64,000 bases of DNA from Thermoanaerobaculia bacterium (GCA_022071945.1 JAJVIN010000015.1:33501-97500), one strand, 5' to 3'. Shown: positions 43,390 to 53,102, counted from the first letter of the stretch. The notes: generated by a model from the sequence alone, not told the origin. Numbers and translations are program-made.

Positions 43390-45696
43390 TCACACCGGCG
43401 ACCTCCGGAGTCTCAGGGCGTTCGTGACGACGCTGACGGATGAAAGCGCCATGGCTCCGCCCGCCAGCATCGGGTTCATCGTGACGCCGAGAACGGGGTA
43501 GAGGACCCCGGCCGCGACGGGAATCAGGAGGATGTTGTAGACGAAGGCCAGGGCCAAGTTCTGAAAGAGGATCTTTCGCGTGGCATCGGCGAGCTCGAGG
43601 GCCTTTCGCACGCCCCGGATGGATCCCCCGACGAGAGTGATGTCCGACGCCGCCATCGCCACGTCGGTCCCGGTTCCCATGGCGATCCCGACAGTCGCCC
43701 GGGCCAGCGCGGGAGCGTCGTTGATCCCGTCCCCGGCCATGGCGGCCTCGATTCCCTTTCCCCGGAGCTCGTCGATGAAGGCGGCCTTGCCTTCCGGCTT
43801 CACGCCGGCGACCGTGTTCTCCTCGGAAAGGCCCGCTTCTCTGGCAAGCCTTCGGGCCACTTCCGGACGATCACCGGAGAGGAGGTAGAGGGAGAGCCCG
43901 CGGTCCGCGAGCTTTTCCATCTCGGCTGGAACGTCTGGCTTGAGCGGGTCGGAGAAGAAGACGGCGCCGAGATATCTGCCTCCGACCGCGGCAAAGAGAG
44001 CGGTCGAGTCGGTGGCCTTCTCCAGGTGATCCGCCGGAATGACGACTCCGGTGCCGGAGACGAAATCGGCCGAGCCCGCGACGATGACCGAACCCTCGAC
44101 CATTCCCCGAATGCCGCCTCCCGGCTGCGCGACGGCATCCTTGACGGCGACCGGCCGGAGCTTTGCGGAATCCGCGTGCTTGAGAACCGCTCGAGCGAGA
44201 GGGTGCTCGGAATGCCGTTCGAGGGCGGCGAGCGAAGAGAGGAACTCTTCCTTGGTCCGGCCAGGAGCGGGGAGGAGGGACTCGACCTCTGGCCGTCCCT
44301 CGGTGAGCGTCCCCGTCTTGTCGAAGACGATGGCCCGGATCCGGCCCGCCTTCTCGAGAGCCTCGGCGTTCTTGATCAGGATCCCCTTCTCGGCGCCCCT
44401 GCCGATCCCAACGAGAAGGGCGGCGGGCGTCGCGAGCCCCAGGGCGCAGGGACAGGCGACGATCAGGACCGACGTCGCGGCCGTCAGGGCCCGGATCAGA
44501 CGGGGTTCGGGCCCCGCGAAGTACCAGACGGCGAACGCCGCAAGGGCGATGACGGCGACCACCGGGACGAAAACCGCCGCGACCCTGTCGGCCAGACGCT
44601 GGATGGGGGCCTTGGTCATCCGTGCCTCCCTCACCAGCCTCACGATCTGCGACAGCGCGGTCTCGGCTCCGACCCGGGTCGCCCGCATCAGGATGGACCC
44701 GGTCCCGTTCAGGGTCGCCCCGATGACGGGGTCGCCCTTCTTCTTCTCGACCGGTATCGATTCACCGGTCACCATCGACTCGTCGGCCGCGGTGAATCCC
44801 TCGAGGATCACGCCGTCGGCCGGGAACTTCTCCCCCGGCAAGACCCTCAGGACGTCCCCTTTTCTGACGCCGTTGGCTGGGATCTCCTCTTCCACGCCGT
44901 TTCTCACGATCCGGGCCTTTCGGGCGGCCAGACCCGCCAGCTTGCGGATCGACTCGCCGGCCTTTTCTCGAGCCTTCTCTTCCAGGAGCCGGCCGAGAAG
45001 AACGAATGCGATGATGACGGCGGCGGCCTCGAAATAGACCGGCGCGTGAGCACCCGTGGCATGAAAGAGCTCCGGGGCGAGGGTTGCGAGCGTCGAGATC
45101 AGGAAGGCCGTCCCCGTGCCGAGAGCGATGAGGGTGTTCATGTCGGGAGAAAGCCTGAAGATCGCGCCGAGACCCTTCGAGAAGAACTCGTGTCCGGAGA
45201 ACCCCAGCACCAGCGCCGTCGCCGCGAGGAAGATGACGTCGCGGTCGGGGAACTGGATGTCGAGCATCGAGAGAATCGTGACGGGAAGAGCGATCACGGC
45301 CGCCACGACCACCTGCTTCGTGAGCCGGTCGAGCCTCATGGCTCGCTCGAGCTGCTCCTCGTCGACGAAGCCTTCCACCGCGCGGGCCAGCTCCGCGGCT
45401 TCCCGGACCTCCGCCCTGTAGCCGGTCTCCTCGATCGCCGCGACGAGGGTGCCCGGCTTCACGTGAGGGCTCGAGAGTCCGACGATGACATGACCGGAGA
45501 GGAGGTCCACGGAGGCCGAGACGACCCCGGAGACCTTCCTCAGCGCGCCCTCGATCCGGGCCACGCACGAGGCGCAGTGCATCCCCTCGACGGTGAGCTC
45601 GAGCGTCTCGACGGAGGCGCCCGGAGGCTTCTCGGGGGCGACGGGAGTCTCTACGGCCGGGAGAGTCGGGAGACTTGGAAGGCTCGGCAGATTCAT
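43390..45696 (-). CDS. copA: Copper-exporting P1B-type ATPase
   Basis: A 768-aa membrane ATPase that exports Cu(I). One heavy-metal-associated domain has Cys41-x-x-Cys44 (GMHCASC). The membrane CPC motif (IVACPCALGLATP) is near 414, the phosphorylated Asp is in DKTGT near 460, HP is in SEHPLAR and GDGIND lies in the hinge. The last membrane segments carry MALSSVSVVTNALRL, the Cu(I)-specific signature of the P1B-1 group. The ATG at 45696 has GAGGG upstream; a longer reading to 45729 is possible. It probably serves cytoplasmic copper export, complementing the periplasmic cus pump. Confidence 0.95.
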   Translation of the reverse strand: MNLPSLPSLPTLPAVETPVAPEKPPGASVETLELTVEGMHCASCVARIEGALRKVSGVVSASVDLLSGHVIVGLSSPHVKPGTLVAAIEETGYRAEVREAAELARAVEGFVDEEQLERAMRLDRLTKQVVVAAVIALPVTILSMLDIQFPDRDVIFLAATALVLGFSGHEFFSKGLGAIFRLSPDMNTLIALGTGTAFLISTLATLAPELFHATGAHAPVYFEAAAVIIAFVLLGRLLEEKAREKAGESIRKLAGLAARKARIVRNGVEEEIPANGVRKGDVLRVLPGEKFPADGVILEGFTAADESMVTGESIPVEKKKGDPVIGATLNGTGSILMRATRVGAETALSQIVRLVREARMTKAPIQRLADRVAAVFVPVVAVIALAAFAVWYFAGPEPRLIRALTAATSVLIVACPCALGLATPAALLVGIGRGAEKGILIKNAEALEKAGRIRAIVFDKTGTLTEGRPEVESLLPAPGRTKEEFLSSLAALERHSEHPLARAVLKHADSAKLRPVAVKDAVAQPGGGIRGMVEGSVIVAGSADFVSGTGVVIPADHLEKATDSTALFAAVGGRYLGAVFFSDPLKPDVPAEMEKLADRGLSLYLLSGDRPEVARRLAREAGLSEENTVAGVKPEGKAAFIDELRGKGIEAAMAGDGINDAPALARATVGIAMGTGTDVAMAASDITLVGGSIRGVRKALELADATRKILFQNLALAFVYNILLIPVAAGVLYPVLGVTMNPMLAGGAMALSSVSVVTNALRLRRSPV

Positions 45697-45879
45697 CGGT
45701 TTTCCCTCACCCGCGGACAGGCGCAGCACGGCATCTCAATCTGCGTAGACCTCGCGAGGTGCCCGAAAGTTTCCGGAGATTTACCGGAAAGACCAGGATT
45801 CTCTGGCCCCCCTGCCATCCTTCATCCATGTTACAGGAGAAGGCGCGGGAAGGTCCCCGCGGCGCGGGGATCCGCCGCG

Positions 45880-47325
45880 TCACTTTTCCCCCTGTTTCTT
45901 CTCGAGTCTTCCGCGCGGAAAGGGAGCCGGGAGGTCCGCCATGACGTAGGCCCACACGGCGAGGGCCGCCGTCGCCTTTCGGAGCGCCACGGGCTCGATC
46001 TTGTCGAAGGTGTCGTTGGCGGTGTGGTGGAAGTCGAAGTAAGTCGAGACGTCCTGGCGAAGACCGAAGAGCGGGAGGTCGGTCGGACCGAGCGGGGAGA
46101 GATCGGCTCCGCCGTAGCCGCCCTCGAAGGTCTTCTGGGCTGAGAGGGGCACGAGGAGCTCCGAGAGAGCCCGCATGATGGGCCGCCCCGAGGCGCCGCC
46201 ATTCCAACCGATTCCGACCGGCCGGCCCGTACCCGAATCCGCCTCGATCGCCGCCACGTGCCGGGCGATCTCGGAAGCGTGTCGCTTCGCGTATTCGGTG
46301 CCGCCCGCAAGTCCATTCTCCTCGTTGGCGAACAGGACGACCCGAAGCGTCCGGAGCGGTTTACGCGGCATCTCGCCGATCAGGCGGGCGGACTCGATCG
46401 CCAGGGCGCAGCCCGCGCCGTCATCGATGGCTCCGGTCCCGAGATCCCACGAATCGATGTGGCCCGACAGCACGACGATCTCCTCGGGAGCTCCCCGCCC
46501 CGGGATCTCTCCCACGACATTCGCCGTCTCGACTTCCTCGAGGGACCGGGTCTGGATCTCGAGCCTCACCCGGACGGGATGAGACCCCGCGACGAGCCGC
46601 TCGAGGAGATCGGCATCCGGGTTCGACAGGGCCGCCGCCGGGATCTTCGAGGCCTCGTTCTCGTACCGGAGCTGTCCCGTGTGCGCATAGCGGTTGTTCG
46701 AGGTTCCGATCGACCGGATGAGAACCGCGGCGGCACCCGCCCGAGCGGCCCGAGCGGCTCCGTGAAGCCTCACGGGAACGCTCGTTCCGTAGCCGCTCAT
46801 CTCCTCGCGCCCCCTCGTCATCCTCTGGTTGAAAAAGACGATCTTCCCCCTGCAGTACTCCGGGTCATTCGCGACGAGCTCTCCGAGCGCCGCGAGGGAC
46901 GGCACCGCCACCACGGGAGCCTCGATCCCCCCTTCCGGCGTGGAGACGCTCCCGCCGAGCGCCGTCAGCACGAGGGGCTGGCGGGAGGGAGCGATGACCT
47001 CGGCGGACTCCTTCAGACGCATCCACGATCTCGCCCGGACGGGCTCCAGCCGGACATTCGTGAATCCAAGCGACTTCATCAGGGAGGCCGACCACGGTCC
47101 CGCCAGCTGGTCGCCAGCGGACCCCGTGAGACGGGGGCCGACCTCGTCCGTGAGCCGCCTCACCCACTCGTCCGCCCGTCCACCGCGCTGTGCCTGCTCG
47201 CGGAGCTTCTCCGCGGCGAGAACCGTTTCCTCGGGGATCGGCCCCTTCTCTCGTCCGGCCACCGCGAAGGCCAGAGCCGTCGCCGCGCCCACCCAGACGG
47301 CCACCACGACCTGTCTTCTTCTCAA
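45880..47325 (-). CDS. Secreted M28-family metallopeptidase
   Basis: A 481-aa zinc aminopeptidase or carboxypeptidase. An N-terminal signal or anchor (VVVAVWVGAATALAFAVAG) is followed by a PA-like insert (about 120-260) and the di-zinc core: His and Asp in LSGHIDSWDLGTGAIDDGAG, the Glu pair in LFANEENG, Asp in AIEADSGTG and the last His in DFHHTANDTFDKI. All five metal ligands and the general base are present. It probably degrades peptides outside the cytoplasm. It is divergent from the NamZ-fusion gene. Confidence 0.92.
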   Translation of the reverse strand: MRRRQVVVAVWVGAATALAFAVAGREKGPIPEETVLAAEKLREQAQRGGRADEWVRRLTDEVGPRLTGSAGDQLAGPWSASLMKSLGFTNVRLEPVRARSWMRLKESAEVIAPSRQPLVLTALGGSVSTPEGGIEAPVVAVPSLAALGELVANDPEYCRGKIVFFNQRMTRGREEMSGYGTSVPVRLHGAARAARAGAAAVLIRSIGTSNNRYAHTGQLRYENEASKIPAAALSNPDADLLERLVAGSHPVRVRLEIQTRSLEEVETANVVGEIPGRGAPEEIVVLSGHIDSWDLGTGAIDDGAGCALAIESARLIGEMPRKPLRTLRVVLFANEENGLAGGTEYAKRHASEIARHVAAIEADSGTGRPVGIGWNGGASGRPIMRALSELLVPLSAQKTFEGGYGGADLSPLGPTDLPLFGLRQDVSTYFDFHHTANDTFDKIEPVALRKATAALAVWAYVMADLPAPFPRGRLEKKQGEK

Positions 47326-47411
47326 TCTCCGAAACCTCGGCCCGGATTCTAAGGAACCCCGGTTTCGGGCCAGCGCGGCGGGCGGTCATAATCCGCAATG
47401 CTGGTGGTCCA

Positions 47412-50021
47412 ATGAACTGCAATCTGGCGGCGTGCCGGGAGAACTCCCCTTGCGGCGGAAAGAGCGCGTGTCGAGAGCGTCCGAGGCGGCCCTCTTCCAA
47501 CGAGGCTGAACGCGAGGAGCACGGTCGAGGTCCTTTGCTCGCCCGCCGGCTTCGCTCCCTGCTCCTCGTCCTCATTACGCTTGTCCCGCTTCTGGCGCGG
47601 GCCGGGTCGCCGCTCCCGGTGGTCTCGCCGGAGGAAGCCGGGATGTCCTCGGAGCGGCTCTCCCTGGCGGGAAGGCTGATCGAGGACGCCATCGCTCGCA
47701 AGGAAACGCCCGGAGCCGTCCTCCTCGTCGGCAGAAAAGGGCGCATCGTCTTCCGCCAGGCCTATGGCAGAAGAGCGGTCGAGCCGGTCGCCGAGCCGAT
47801 GACGGTCAACACCGTCTTCGATCTCGCGTCGCTCACCAAGGTGGTCGCGACCGCGACGAGCATCCTGACGCTGGTCGACTCCGGATCCGTGCGGCTGAGC
47901 GAGCCGGTCGTGAGGCTCCTCCCGGACTTCGGCGCCGGCGGCGGGCTTCGAGACGAGGTCACGATCGAGCAGCTCCTGCTCCATCGGGCGGGCCTCGAAC
48001 CGAGCGACCCGATGGACCTCTACCTCGGCACGCCGGCGGAGATCTTTGCCCGGAAGTACCGCCGCCCCCTCATTGCTCCTCCCGGGTCCCGTTTCATCTA
48101 CTCCGACACCGGCTACGAGGTCCTCGGAGAGCTCGTCAGAAAGATGACGGGCAAGCCCATCGACGTTTACGCACGGGAGCGGATCTTCGCGCCCCTCGGC
48201 ATGAAGGACACCGAGTACCGCCCCATCTTGAAGGGGGTGGGAACCGGCCAGGTCGCGGCCTCCCGCATCGCCCCGACGGAAATGAAGGACGCGCGGTACC
48301 TCAGAGGCGAGGTCCACGATCCGCGCGCGCACGCTCTCGGAGGGATCTCGGGCCACGCGGGGCTCTTCTCTTCGGCCGATGACCTGGCCGTCTACTGCAA
48401 CATGATCCTCTCCGGGGGCGGCCCCGTCCTGTCACCTTCAGCCATCGCCGCGATGACGCGGCCCCGTTTCGCCGGCGACCGCGACCTGCGCGGGCTCGGG
48501 TGGGACATCGCGACCGCCTACTCGACGAACCGGGGAGATCTCTTCCCGATCGGCTCCTTCGGACACACGGGCTGGACCGGTACGTCCTTCTGGCTCGATC
48601 CGGCCTCGGGCGTCTTCGTCATCCTCCTGGCCAACCGCAACCACCCGGAAGGCGGCGGGAACCTGATCCCCCTCAGGAGCCGGGTCGCGACGGTCGTCGC
48701 CTCGGCGGTGACGGACGTCTCCGTCGAAGAGATCCGCAAGGCCTCTGACAGCCTCTTTGCCCTGCCCGGACTGGGAGAAGGCCTCTCTCGCCTGGCCACC
48801 CGGATGCTCGAGGCCGGTGCGCCCGACACCCCTCCGCCCTCTCTTCCCTACAACGTCGTCCCGGGCCTCGAGGTGCTCGAGGAGAAGGGTTTTGCGTCCC
48901 TCACCAGCAAACGCGTCGGAATCCTGACGAACCGGACGGGAAGAACACGCGACGGGAGGAGCACGGTCGAGGTCCTTCGCTCGCCCGCCGCCCAGAAAAA
49001 GGGGATCCGGGTCGTCAGGCTCTTCGCTGCGGAACACGGCCCGGGAATCGACCGGGAAGACGCCGTTCCCGACTCGATGGAGAGGCTTTCATCCCTTCCC
49101 ATTCGCTCTCTCTACGGCGCCTCGCCTGGCTCCCGCCGTCCCCGCGAAGAGGATCTTGCCGATCTCGATGCGGTCGTCGTCGACCTTCAGGATGCGGGAG
49201 CCAGGTTCTTCACGTCCCTGGCGACGCTCTCCTACATGATCGACGCGGCCGAGAAGGCCGGCATCGAGATCGTGGTTCTGGACCGTCCGAATCCGATCGG
49301 GGCCGACATCGTCGAGGGGCCGGTCACCGACACGGACAAGATTTCCTTCACGGCCTTCCACCCGGTCAGCATCCGCACGGGCATGACAATCGGCGAGCTC
49401 GCCCAGCTCTACAGGGCCGAACGGGCTCCGGGTGCCAGGTTGAGCGTCATCCCGATGAGGGGCTACCAGCGTTCGCTCTGGTACGACGAGACGGGTTTGC
49501 CGTGGATCGATCCGTCGCCGAACCTGCAGTCGCTCTTGGCGGTGGCCCTCTACCCGGGAATCTCTCTTCTGGAGGTGACGAACGTCTCGGTCGGCCGCGG
49601 CACGAAATTCCCGTTCGAGGTCGTGGGGGCCCCGTGGATGGACGGCGTCACTCTGGCGCGCACGCTCAACGCCCGGTCGATCAAGGGAGTCCGGTTCGTC
49701 CCCGTGGAGTTCACCCCGGCATCCTCGACCTACGCAGGCCAGTCATGCCGGGGGATCCGGATCTCGGTCGTCGACCGGCACGCCCTGCGGCCGGTGGCTC
49801 TCGGTCTCGAGATCGCCACGGCCCTCAGGGATCGCCACCCCCGCGAGTGGAGCCGGGAGAAGCTCGGAGCTCTTCTGGCCAGCTCGGGCGCCCTCTCGCG
49901 CTTCGATCGCGGGGAGCTGGCTTCACAGATCGCCACGGGCTGGGCCGCCGACCAGATGGACTTCGAGCGGCGCCGGGCGCCTTACCTCATCTACGGTGTC
50001 CCGTCCCGCCCGGCCCCCTAA
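47412..50021 (+). CDS. Beta-lactamase-like/NamZ (DUF1343) fusion, peptidoglycan turnover
   Basis: Two enzymes in one exported chain of about 869 aa. Residues 70-480 are a serine beta-lactamase/DD-peptidase-like domain with Ser140-x-x-Lys143 (SLTK), YSD in place of YxN near 230 and HTG in GHTGW. Residues 490-869 are DUF1343, the family of NamZ exo-beta-N-acetylmuramidases (GH171), with FAAEHGPG as the expected acidic site near 540 and VVDLQDAGARFFT following. Together they would trim cell-wall peptides and release MurNAc. The signal peptide starts about 40 residues in (ARRLRSLLLVLITLVPLLARA), so a TTG at 47535 with GAGG upstream may be the real start; the ATG at 47412 lacks a good ribosome site. 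Confidence 0.88.
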   Translation: MNCNLAACRENSPCGGKSACRERPRRPSSNEAEREEHGRGPLLARRLRSLLLVLITLVPLLARAGSPLPVVSPEEAGMSSERLSLAGRLIEDAIARKETPGAVLLVGRKGRIVFRQAYGRRAVEPVAEPMTVNTVFDLASLTKVVATATSILTLVDSGSVRLSEPVVRLLPDFGAGGGLRDEVTIEQLLLHRAGLEPSDPMDLYLGTPAEIFARKYRRPLIAPPGSRFIYSDTGYEVLGELVRKMTGKPIDVYARERIFAPLGMKDTEYRPILKGVGTGQVAASRIAPTEMKDARYLRGEVHDPRAHALGGISGHAGLFSSADDLAVYCNMILSGGGPVLSPSAIAAMTRPRFAGDRDLRGLGWDIATAYSTNRGDLFPIGSFGHTGWTGTSFWLDPASGVFVILLANRNHPEGGGNLIPLRSRVATVVASAVTDVSVEEIRKASDSLFALPGLGEGLSRLATRMLEAGAPDTPPPSLPYNVVPGLEVLEEKGFASLTSKRVGILTNRTGRTRDGRSTVEVLRSPAAQKKGIRVVRLFAAEHGPGIDREDAVPDSMERLSSLPIRSLYGASPGSRRPREEDLADLDAVVVDLQDAGARFFTSLATLSYMIDAAEKAGIEIVVLDRPNPIGADIVEGPVTDTDKISFTAFHPVSIRTGMTIGELAQLYRAERAPGARLSVIPMRGYQRSLWYDETGLPWIDPSPNLQSLLAVALYPGISLLEVTNVSVGRGTKFPFEVVGAPWMDGVTLARTLNARSIKGVRFVPVEFTPASSTYAGQSCRGIRISVVDRHALRPVALGLEIATALRDRHPREWSREKLGALLASSGALSRFDRGELASQIATGWAADQMDFERRRAPYLIYGVPSRPAP
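47515..47548. repeat. 34-bp repeat, 5' copy in the NamZ fusion gene
   Basis: Starts AGGAGCACGGTCGAGG and matches 48957-48990 at 33 of 34 bases. The copies are 1442 bp apart and in different reading frames. This copy covers the probable TTG start and its ribosome site. Confidence 0.9.
48957..48990. repeat. 34-bp repeat, internal copy in the NamZ fusion gene
   Basis: Same sequence as 47515-47548 with one C/T difference. Here it encodes the conserved RSTVEVLRSPA of the DUF1343 domain, so this is probably the source copy. Confidence 0.9.
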
Positions 50022-50054
50022 CCGGGGCCTGGCCCGCAGCCGGGCCTCGGGACT

Positions 50055-50708
50055 TCAGTCCTTGGACGCAGCTCCCTTTCCAGGCATCGTCTTGCCGAGC
50101 TCGGGACGGGATCTTCTCCGCCACCACTTCACGAGACCGATCCCGGCCAAGACGAGGACGAAGATGGCGATCGCGTGGCTGACGTTTCGCGTCACCCCGA
50201 GGACCTTCTCGATCTGGTCCCCGAACGAGTACGCCGCATAGACGATGGCCGGGACGCTGACGAGGGCCGCCAAGCCGTCGTAGAGCAGGAAGGTGTGGAA
50301 CTTCACCCCGACCGTGCCCGCCGTGAAGTAGACGGGGGCCCTCAGCCCCGGCATGAACCGGGCGAGGAAGAGGATCCGGTTCCCACCCTCCTGAAAGCGG
50401 CCCCGCACGTACTCGATCCGCGAGTGAGAAAAGAGCCGGGAGAAGGGCCAGAGGCGGGTCACGGACATCCCGTATCTGCGACCCAGCAGAAAGACGATCG
50501 AGTCCCCGACGAGAACCCCCGAGAAGGAGACGATGATCATCCACGTGACACTCGCCTGCCCGTAATAGGCGGCGAGTCCCCCCGCGATGAGGGTGATGTC
50601 CTCCGGGACGGGCAGACCCAATCCGCAGGCGAGCAGGACCAGAAGGACGAGGAGATACGGGAGCAGGCCGTCGACCGCGAGCAGGCGAGCAGTCAGTTCC
50701 TCGAGCAC
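50055..50708 (-). CDS. DedA-family membrane protein
   Basis: A 217-aa polytopic membrane protein with the DedA signatures: GLPVPEDITLIAGGLAAYYG at the N-terminus, GDSIVFLLGRRYG, and the RFMPGLRAPVYFTAG re-entrant motif with the two conserved Arg. DedA proteins are proton-dependent and several act as lipid flippases (undecaprenyl phosphate or phosphatidylethanolamine). The acidic and basic residues needed are present. It converges with the NamZ fusion gene and stands alone. Confidence 0.92.
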   Translation of the reverse strand: MLEELTARLLAVDGLLPYLLVLLVLLACGLGLPVPEDITLIAGGLAAYYGQASVTWMIIVSFSGVLVGDSIVFLLGRRYGMSVTRLWPFSRLFSHSRIEYVRGRFQEGGNRILFLARFMPGLRAPVYFTAGTVGVKFHTFLLYDGLAALVSVPAIVYAAYSFGDQIEKVLGVTRNVSHAIAIFVLVLAGIGLVKWWRRRSRPELGKTMPGKGAASKD

Positions 50709-50836
50709 GTCGCGGCGATCCTCCCCGTCATGGACGCCGCACTATACGGGAGGAACGCCCCGCCGGCTCCGATTTTGTCGAGAGCGATGGGGCTGTCATG
50801 GCGTCGAGAGTCCCGCGGACTTCAAGCCGCTTTTCT

Positions 50837-51712
50837 TCAACTGGCCGTCGTTTCTCCGCCGATGACGCGCGACAGGGCCGCGTAATCGCACAGAGCGAGA
50901 CCCTGATCGATCGCGAGTCCCAGGACCCGGCTCACTTCGAGGGCGAGGCCCGGATCGACCCCCGCGTCCCGGGCGGCCCGGACAAAGAGATCCATGTCTT
51001 TCTTCAGATGCTGGGCGGGAAAGGTCGGATTCGAAAAGTCACCCGAGAGCATCTTGTCGAGCTTCTTGTCGAACGTGGGAGCGTAGAGAGCGCTCTTTCG
51101 CAACACTTGCATGAAGAGGCCGACGTCCACGCCGCTTTTCAGGACGAGAGCGAGGCTCGCCGCGAAGGCGGACGTGAGGGTCCCGATGAGGTGATTGAGC
51201 GCCAGTTTGAGGGCCGCGGCCTTCCCGATGGGACCGGCGTGAAGCGGGGGCTGGCCGGCGTCCGCAAAGAGGGGCCGCCACTTCTCGAGCTGTTCGGCCG
51301 TTCCTCCCACGAGGACGAAGAGCGATCCCTCGAGGGCCTGGGGAATACTCCCGAGAACGGGCGCCTCGAAGTACTCCGCGCCGGCGTGGCGAAAGTCCTT
51401 TTGAAGCTCGACGCTCTCATCCGGGCCAATCGTCCCCATCTGGATGATGGTCTTGCCGGGCAGAGCCCCCGGGGCGTCTCCCAAGAGCAGGGTCTCGTGG
51501 ATCGCCGAGGCGTCCGCGAGAAAGAGCAAGACGGCCTCGGAGGCTTCGACGGCCTCGCGCGGGGTCTTTGCGGCCCGGGCGCCCTCGTGAAGGAGCGCGT
51601 CGAGCTTGGACTGTGTCCTGTTCCAGACAGTGACCTGGTAGCCCCGGGCCAGAAGACGGCGGACGACGGCCGAGCCGAGAAGTCCCGTTCCGAGAAGAGA
51701 AATCGATTTCAT
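50837..51712 (-). CDS. NAD(P)-dependent beta-hydroxyacid dehydrogenase family protein
   Basis: A 291-aa oxidoreductase of the 3-hydroxyisobutyrate/6-phosphogluconate dehydrogenase type. A Rossmann motif, SLLGTGLLGSAVVRRLL, begins at residue 4, and VWNRTQSK with Arg after the second strand suggests NADP. The catalytic Lys is in KLALNHLIGTL near 170. Typical substrates are beta-hydroxyacids or succinic semialdehyde (glyoxylate reductase-like). The ATG at 51712 begins the Rossmann strand; the frame is open to 51895 but overlaps the divergent DinB gene. The intergenic 50709-50836 holds nothing I recognise. Confidence 0.9.
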   Translation of the reverse strand: MKSISLLGTGLLGSAVVRRLLARGYQVTVWNRTQSKLDALLHEGARAAKTPREAVEASEAVLLFLADASAIHETLLLGDAPGALPGKTIIQMGTIGPDESVELQKDFRHAGAEYFEAPVLGSIPQALEGSLFVLVGGTAEQLEKWRPLFADAGQPPLHAGPIGKAAALKLALNHLIGTLTSAFAASLALVLKSGVDVGLFMQVLRKSALYAPTFDKKLDKMLSGDFSNPTFPAQHLKKDMDLFVRAARDAGVDPGLALEVSRVLGLAIDQGLALCDYAALSRVIGGETTAS

Positions 51713-51760
51713 GAGGGAATTCTCGGCCATCCGGTCCCCGAGCGAGTACGATCCATCGAC

Positions 51761-52273
51761 GTGTCCACACTCCTGCTCGACCGAATCGAGTCCCAGTTCA
51801 AACGCATGGAAGGAATCGTCCGCCGGGGAGAGGAAACCCTCGGGCTGAAGGCGGCCCGCGTCTCCGGGTGGTCGGTCGGCCAGCAGGTCGACCACATCAT
51901 CAAGGCCAACGGGGCCATCCTGTCGGGAATCCTGGCCGGCAAGACCCAGACGGGTCCTGGCGTTTCCTTAACGGGCCGGATCGTCCTGCTGACGGGCTTC
52001 ATCCCGCGCGGCGTCGGGAAGTCTCCCGACCGGTACCTTGGAGCTGAGGTTCCCGCGCCCGAGTTGCTCGCCGCCCTCGCCGGGGCGCAACAGACCCTCG
52101 GATCCCTTCGAAACGAGCCCGGCCGGCTCCTGTCCAAGGACCTCGTTATCAGGCACCCCCGGTTCGGGTGCCTCACGGCCTCGCAGGCGCTGCACTTCGC
52201 CAAGATTCACGGCGCCCATCACCTGAAGATCATCCAGGACATCGAGGACGCGGCCGGGACAGAGAAGCGCTGA
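51761..52273 (+). CDS. DinB-like protein (DinB_2 type)
   Basis: A 170-aa four-helix-bundle protein. Metal-site candidates are His in QQVDHIIKANGAI (about 44) and two or three His in HFAKIHGAHHLKII near the end. The GTG start at 51761 opens STLLLDRIESQFKRM. Such proteins are often metal-dependent thiol transferases or hydrolases. It is divergent from the dehydrogenase gene with 48 bp between starts and converges with the PilZ gene. Confidence 0.82.
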   Translation: MSTLLLDRIESQFKRMEGIVRRGEETLGLKAARVSGWSVGQQVDHIIKANGAILSGILAGKTQTGPGVSLTGRIVLLTGFIPRGVGKSPDRYLGAEVPAPELLAALAGAQQTLGSLRNEPGRLLSKDLVIRHPRFGCLTASQALHFAKIHGAHHLKIIQDIEDAAGTEKR

Positions 52274-52279
52274 ACTTCT

Positions 52280-53005
52280 TCAGGTTCCCGTCTGGAGCCG
52301 CCGCAGCGCCGCCTGCTTGAGCGCCATGCTCGTTGCCGCGCCCCTGGAGATGACGCGGACCTCCGACTCTGGAAGCGTCGGCAGGATCCGCATCGCGAAC
52401 GCCGGGGGCGTCTTGGCGTTGTGGATCAGGGCGACACGAACCTCGAGGTTCGCGAACCACTGGGTGTTCTTCATCATCAGCTCGGCGATCTGGTACGTGA
52501 GGTGGGGCGACTTCGCGAGCCTGATCACTTCGTCGATGGTGAGCCTCGGGTTCTTCAAGAGATAGAAGAGGACCTGCGGGTCGTTGTCTTGAACGAGGAT
52601 CGCCCGCTCGGTTCGCTCCGCCTTTGAGGCAAAGACCGCCTTTTCTGTTCGAGGCATGTTCCGGATGCGCTCCCAGAGGTTCGGGTCCTTGACCGCCTCC
52701 TCGGGGACAACATCACCCAGCTGAACGGGCTGAGCGAGAAGAGTCGCGAGGATCTCGTCGGGCTTCCCCTCGATGGCGAGAGCGACTCCGTCGGGGAGAG
52801 GCGCCACGACCGTGGCCTTCACGCTGGCCTCCGCTCCCCTGGGCCCACGGAGCGTCACGGTCAGGGTCGAGAAAACCTGGAGCTTCTCGGGGGTGGGCAA
52901 GCGGAGCCCCCCTACCGACAGGTTCGTCCGATGCTCCTCCCGCAGCTCGTCGTCGGACTCGAACTCGAGGTCGAAGGCCTGTTCGGTGGTTCGCGACACC
53001 TTCAT
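52280..53005 (-). CDS. PilZ-domain protein (Myxo type) with helical C-terminus
   Basis: A 241-aa protein. Residues 1-95 look like a PilZ domain of the Myxococcus type: REEHR fits the RxxxR arm and NLSVGGLRL the (D/N)xSxxG core that binds cyclic di-GMP, followed by the strands ASVKATVVAPLPDGVALAI. Residues 100-241 are helical, with repeated VLFYLLKNPRLTIDEVIRLAKS-like units reminiscent of HEAT or DUF2336. It may couple c-di-GMP to motility or a protein partner. GGAGGTG precedes the ATG at 53005. Confidence 0.72.
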   Translation of the reverse strand: MKVSRTTEQAFDLEFESDDELREEHRTNLSVGGLRLPTPEKLQVFSTLTVTLRGPRGAEASVKATVVAPLPDGVALAIEGKPDEILATLLAQPVQLGDVVPEEAVKDPNLWERIRNMPRTEKAVFASKAERTERAILVQDNDPQVLFYLLKNPRLTIDEVIRLAKSPHLTYQIAELMMKNTQWFANLEVRVALIHNAKTPPAFAMRILPTLPESEVRVISRGAATSMALKQAALRRLQTGT

Positions 53006-53102
53006 TTCCCACCTCCGGCCGGTCGTTTCGCGGCCGTCTGGATTCCAGGCCCCGGACTGGCCCCCCGAGACCCGGGCGCGAAGGCCGGGCACTCCAACCG
53101 GG

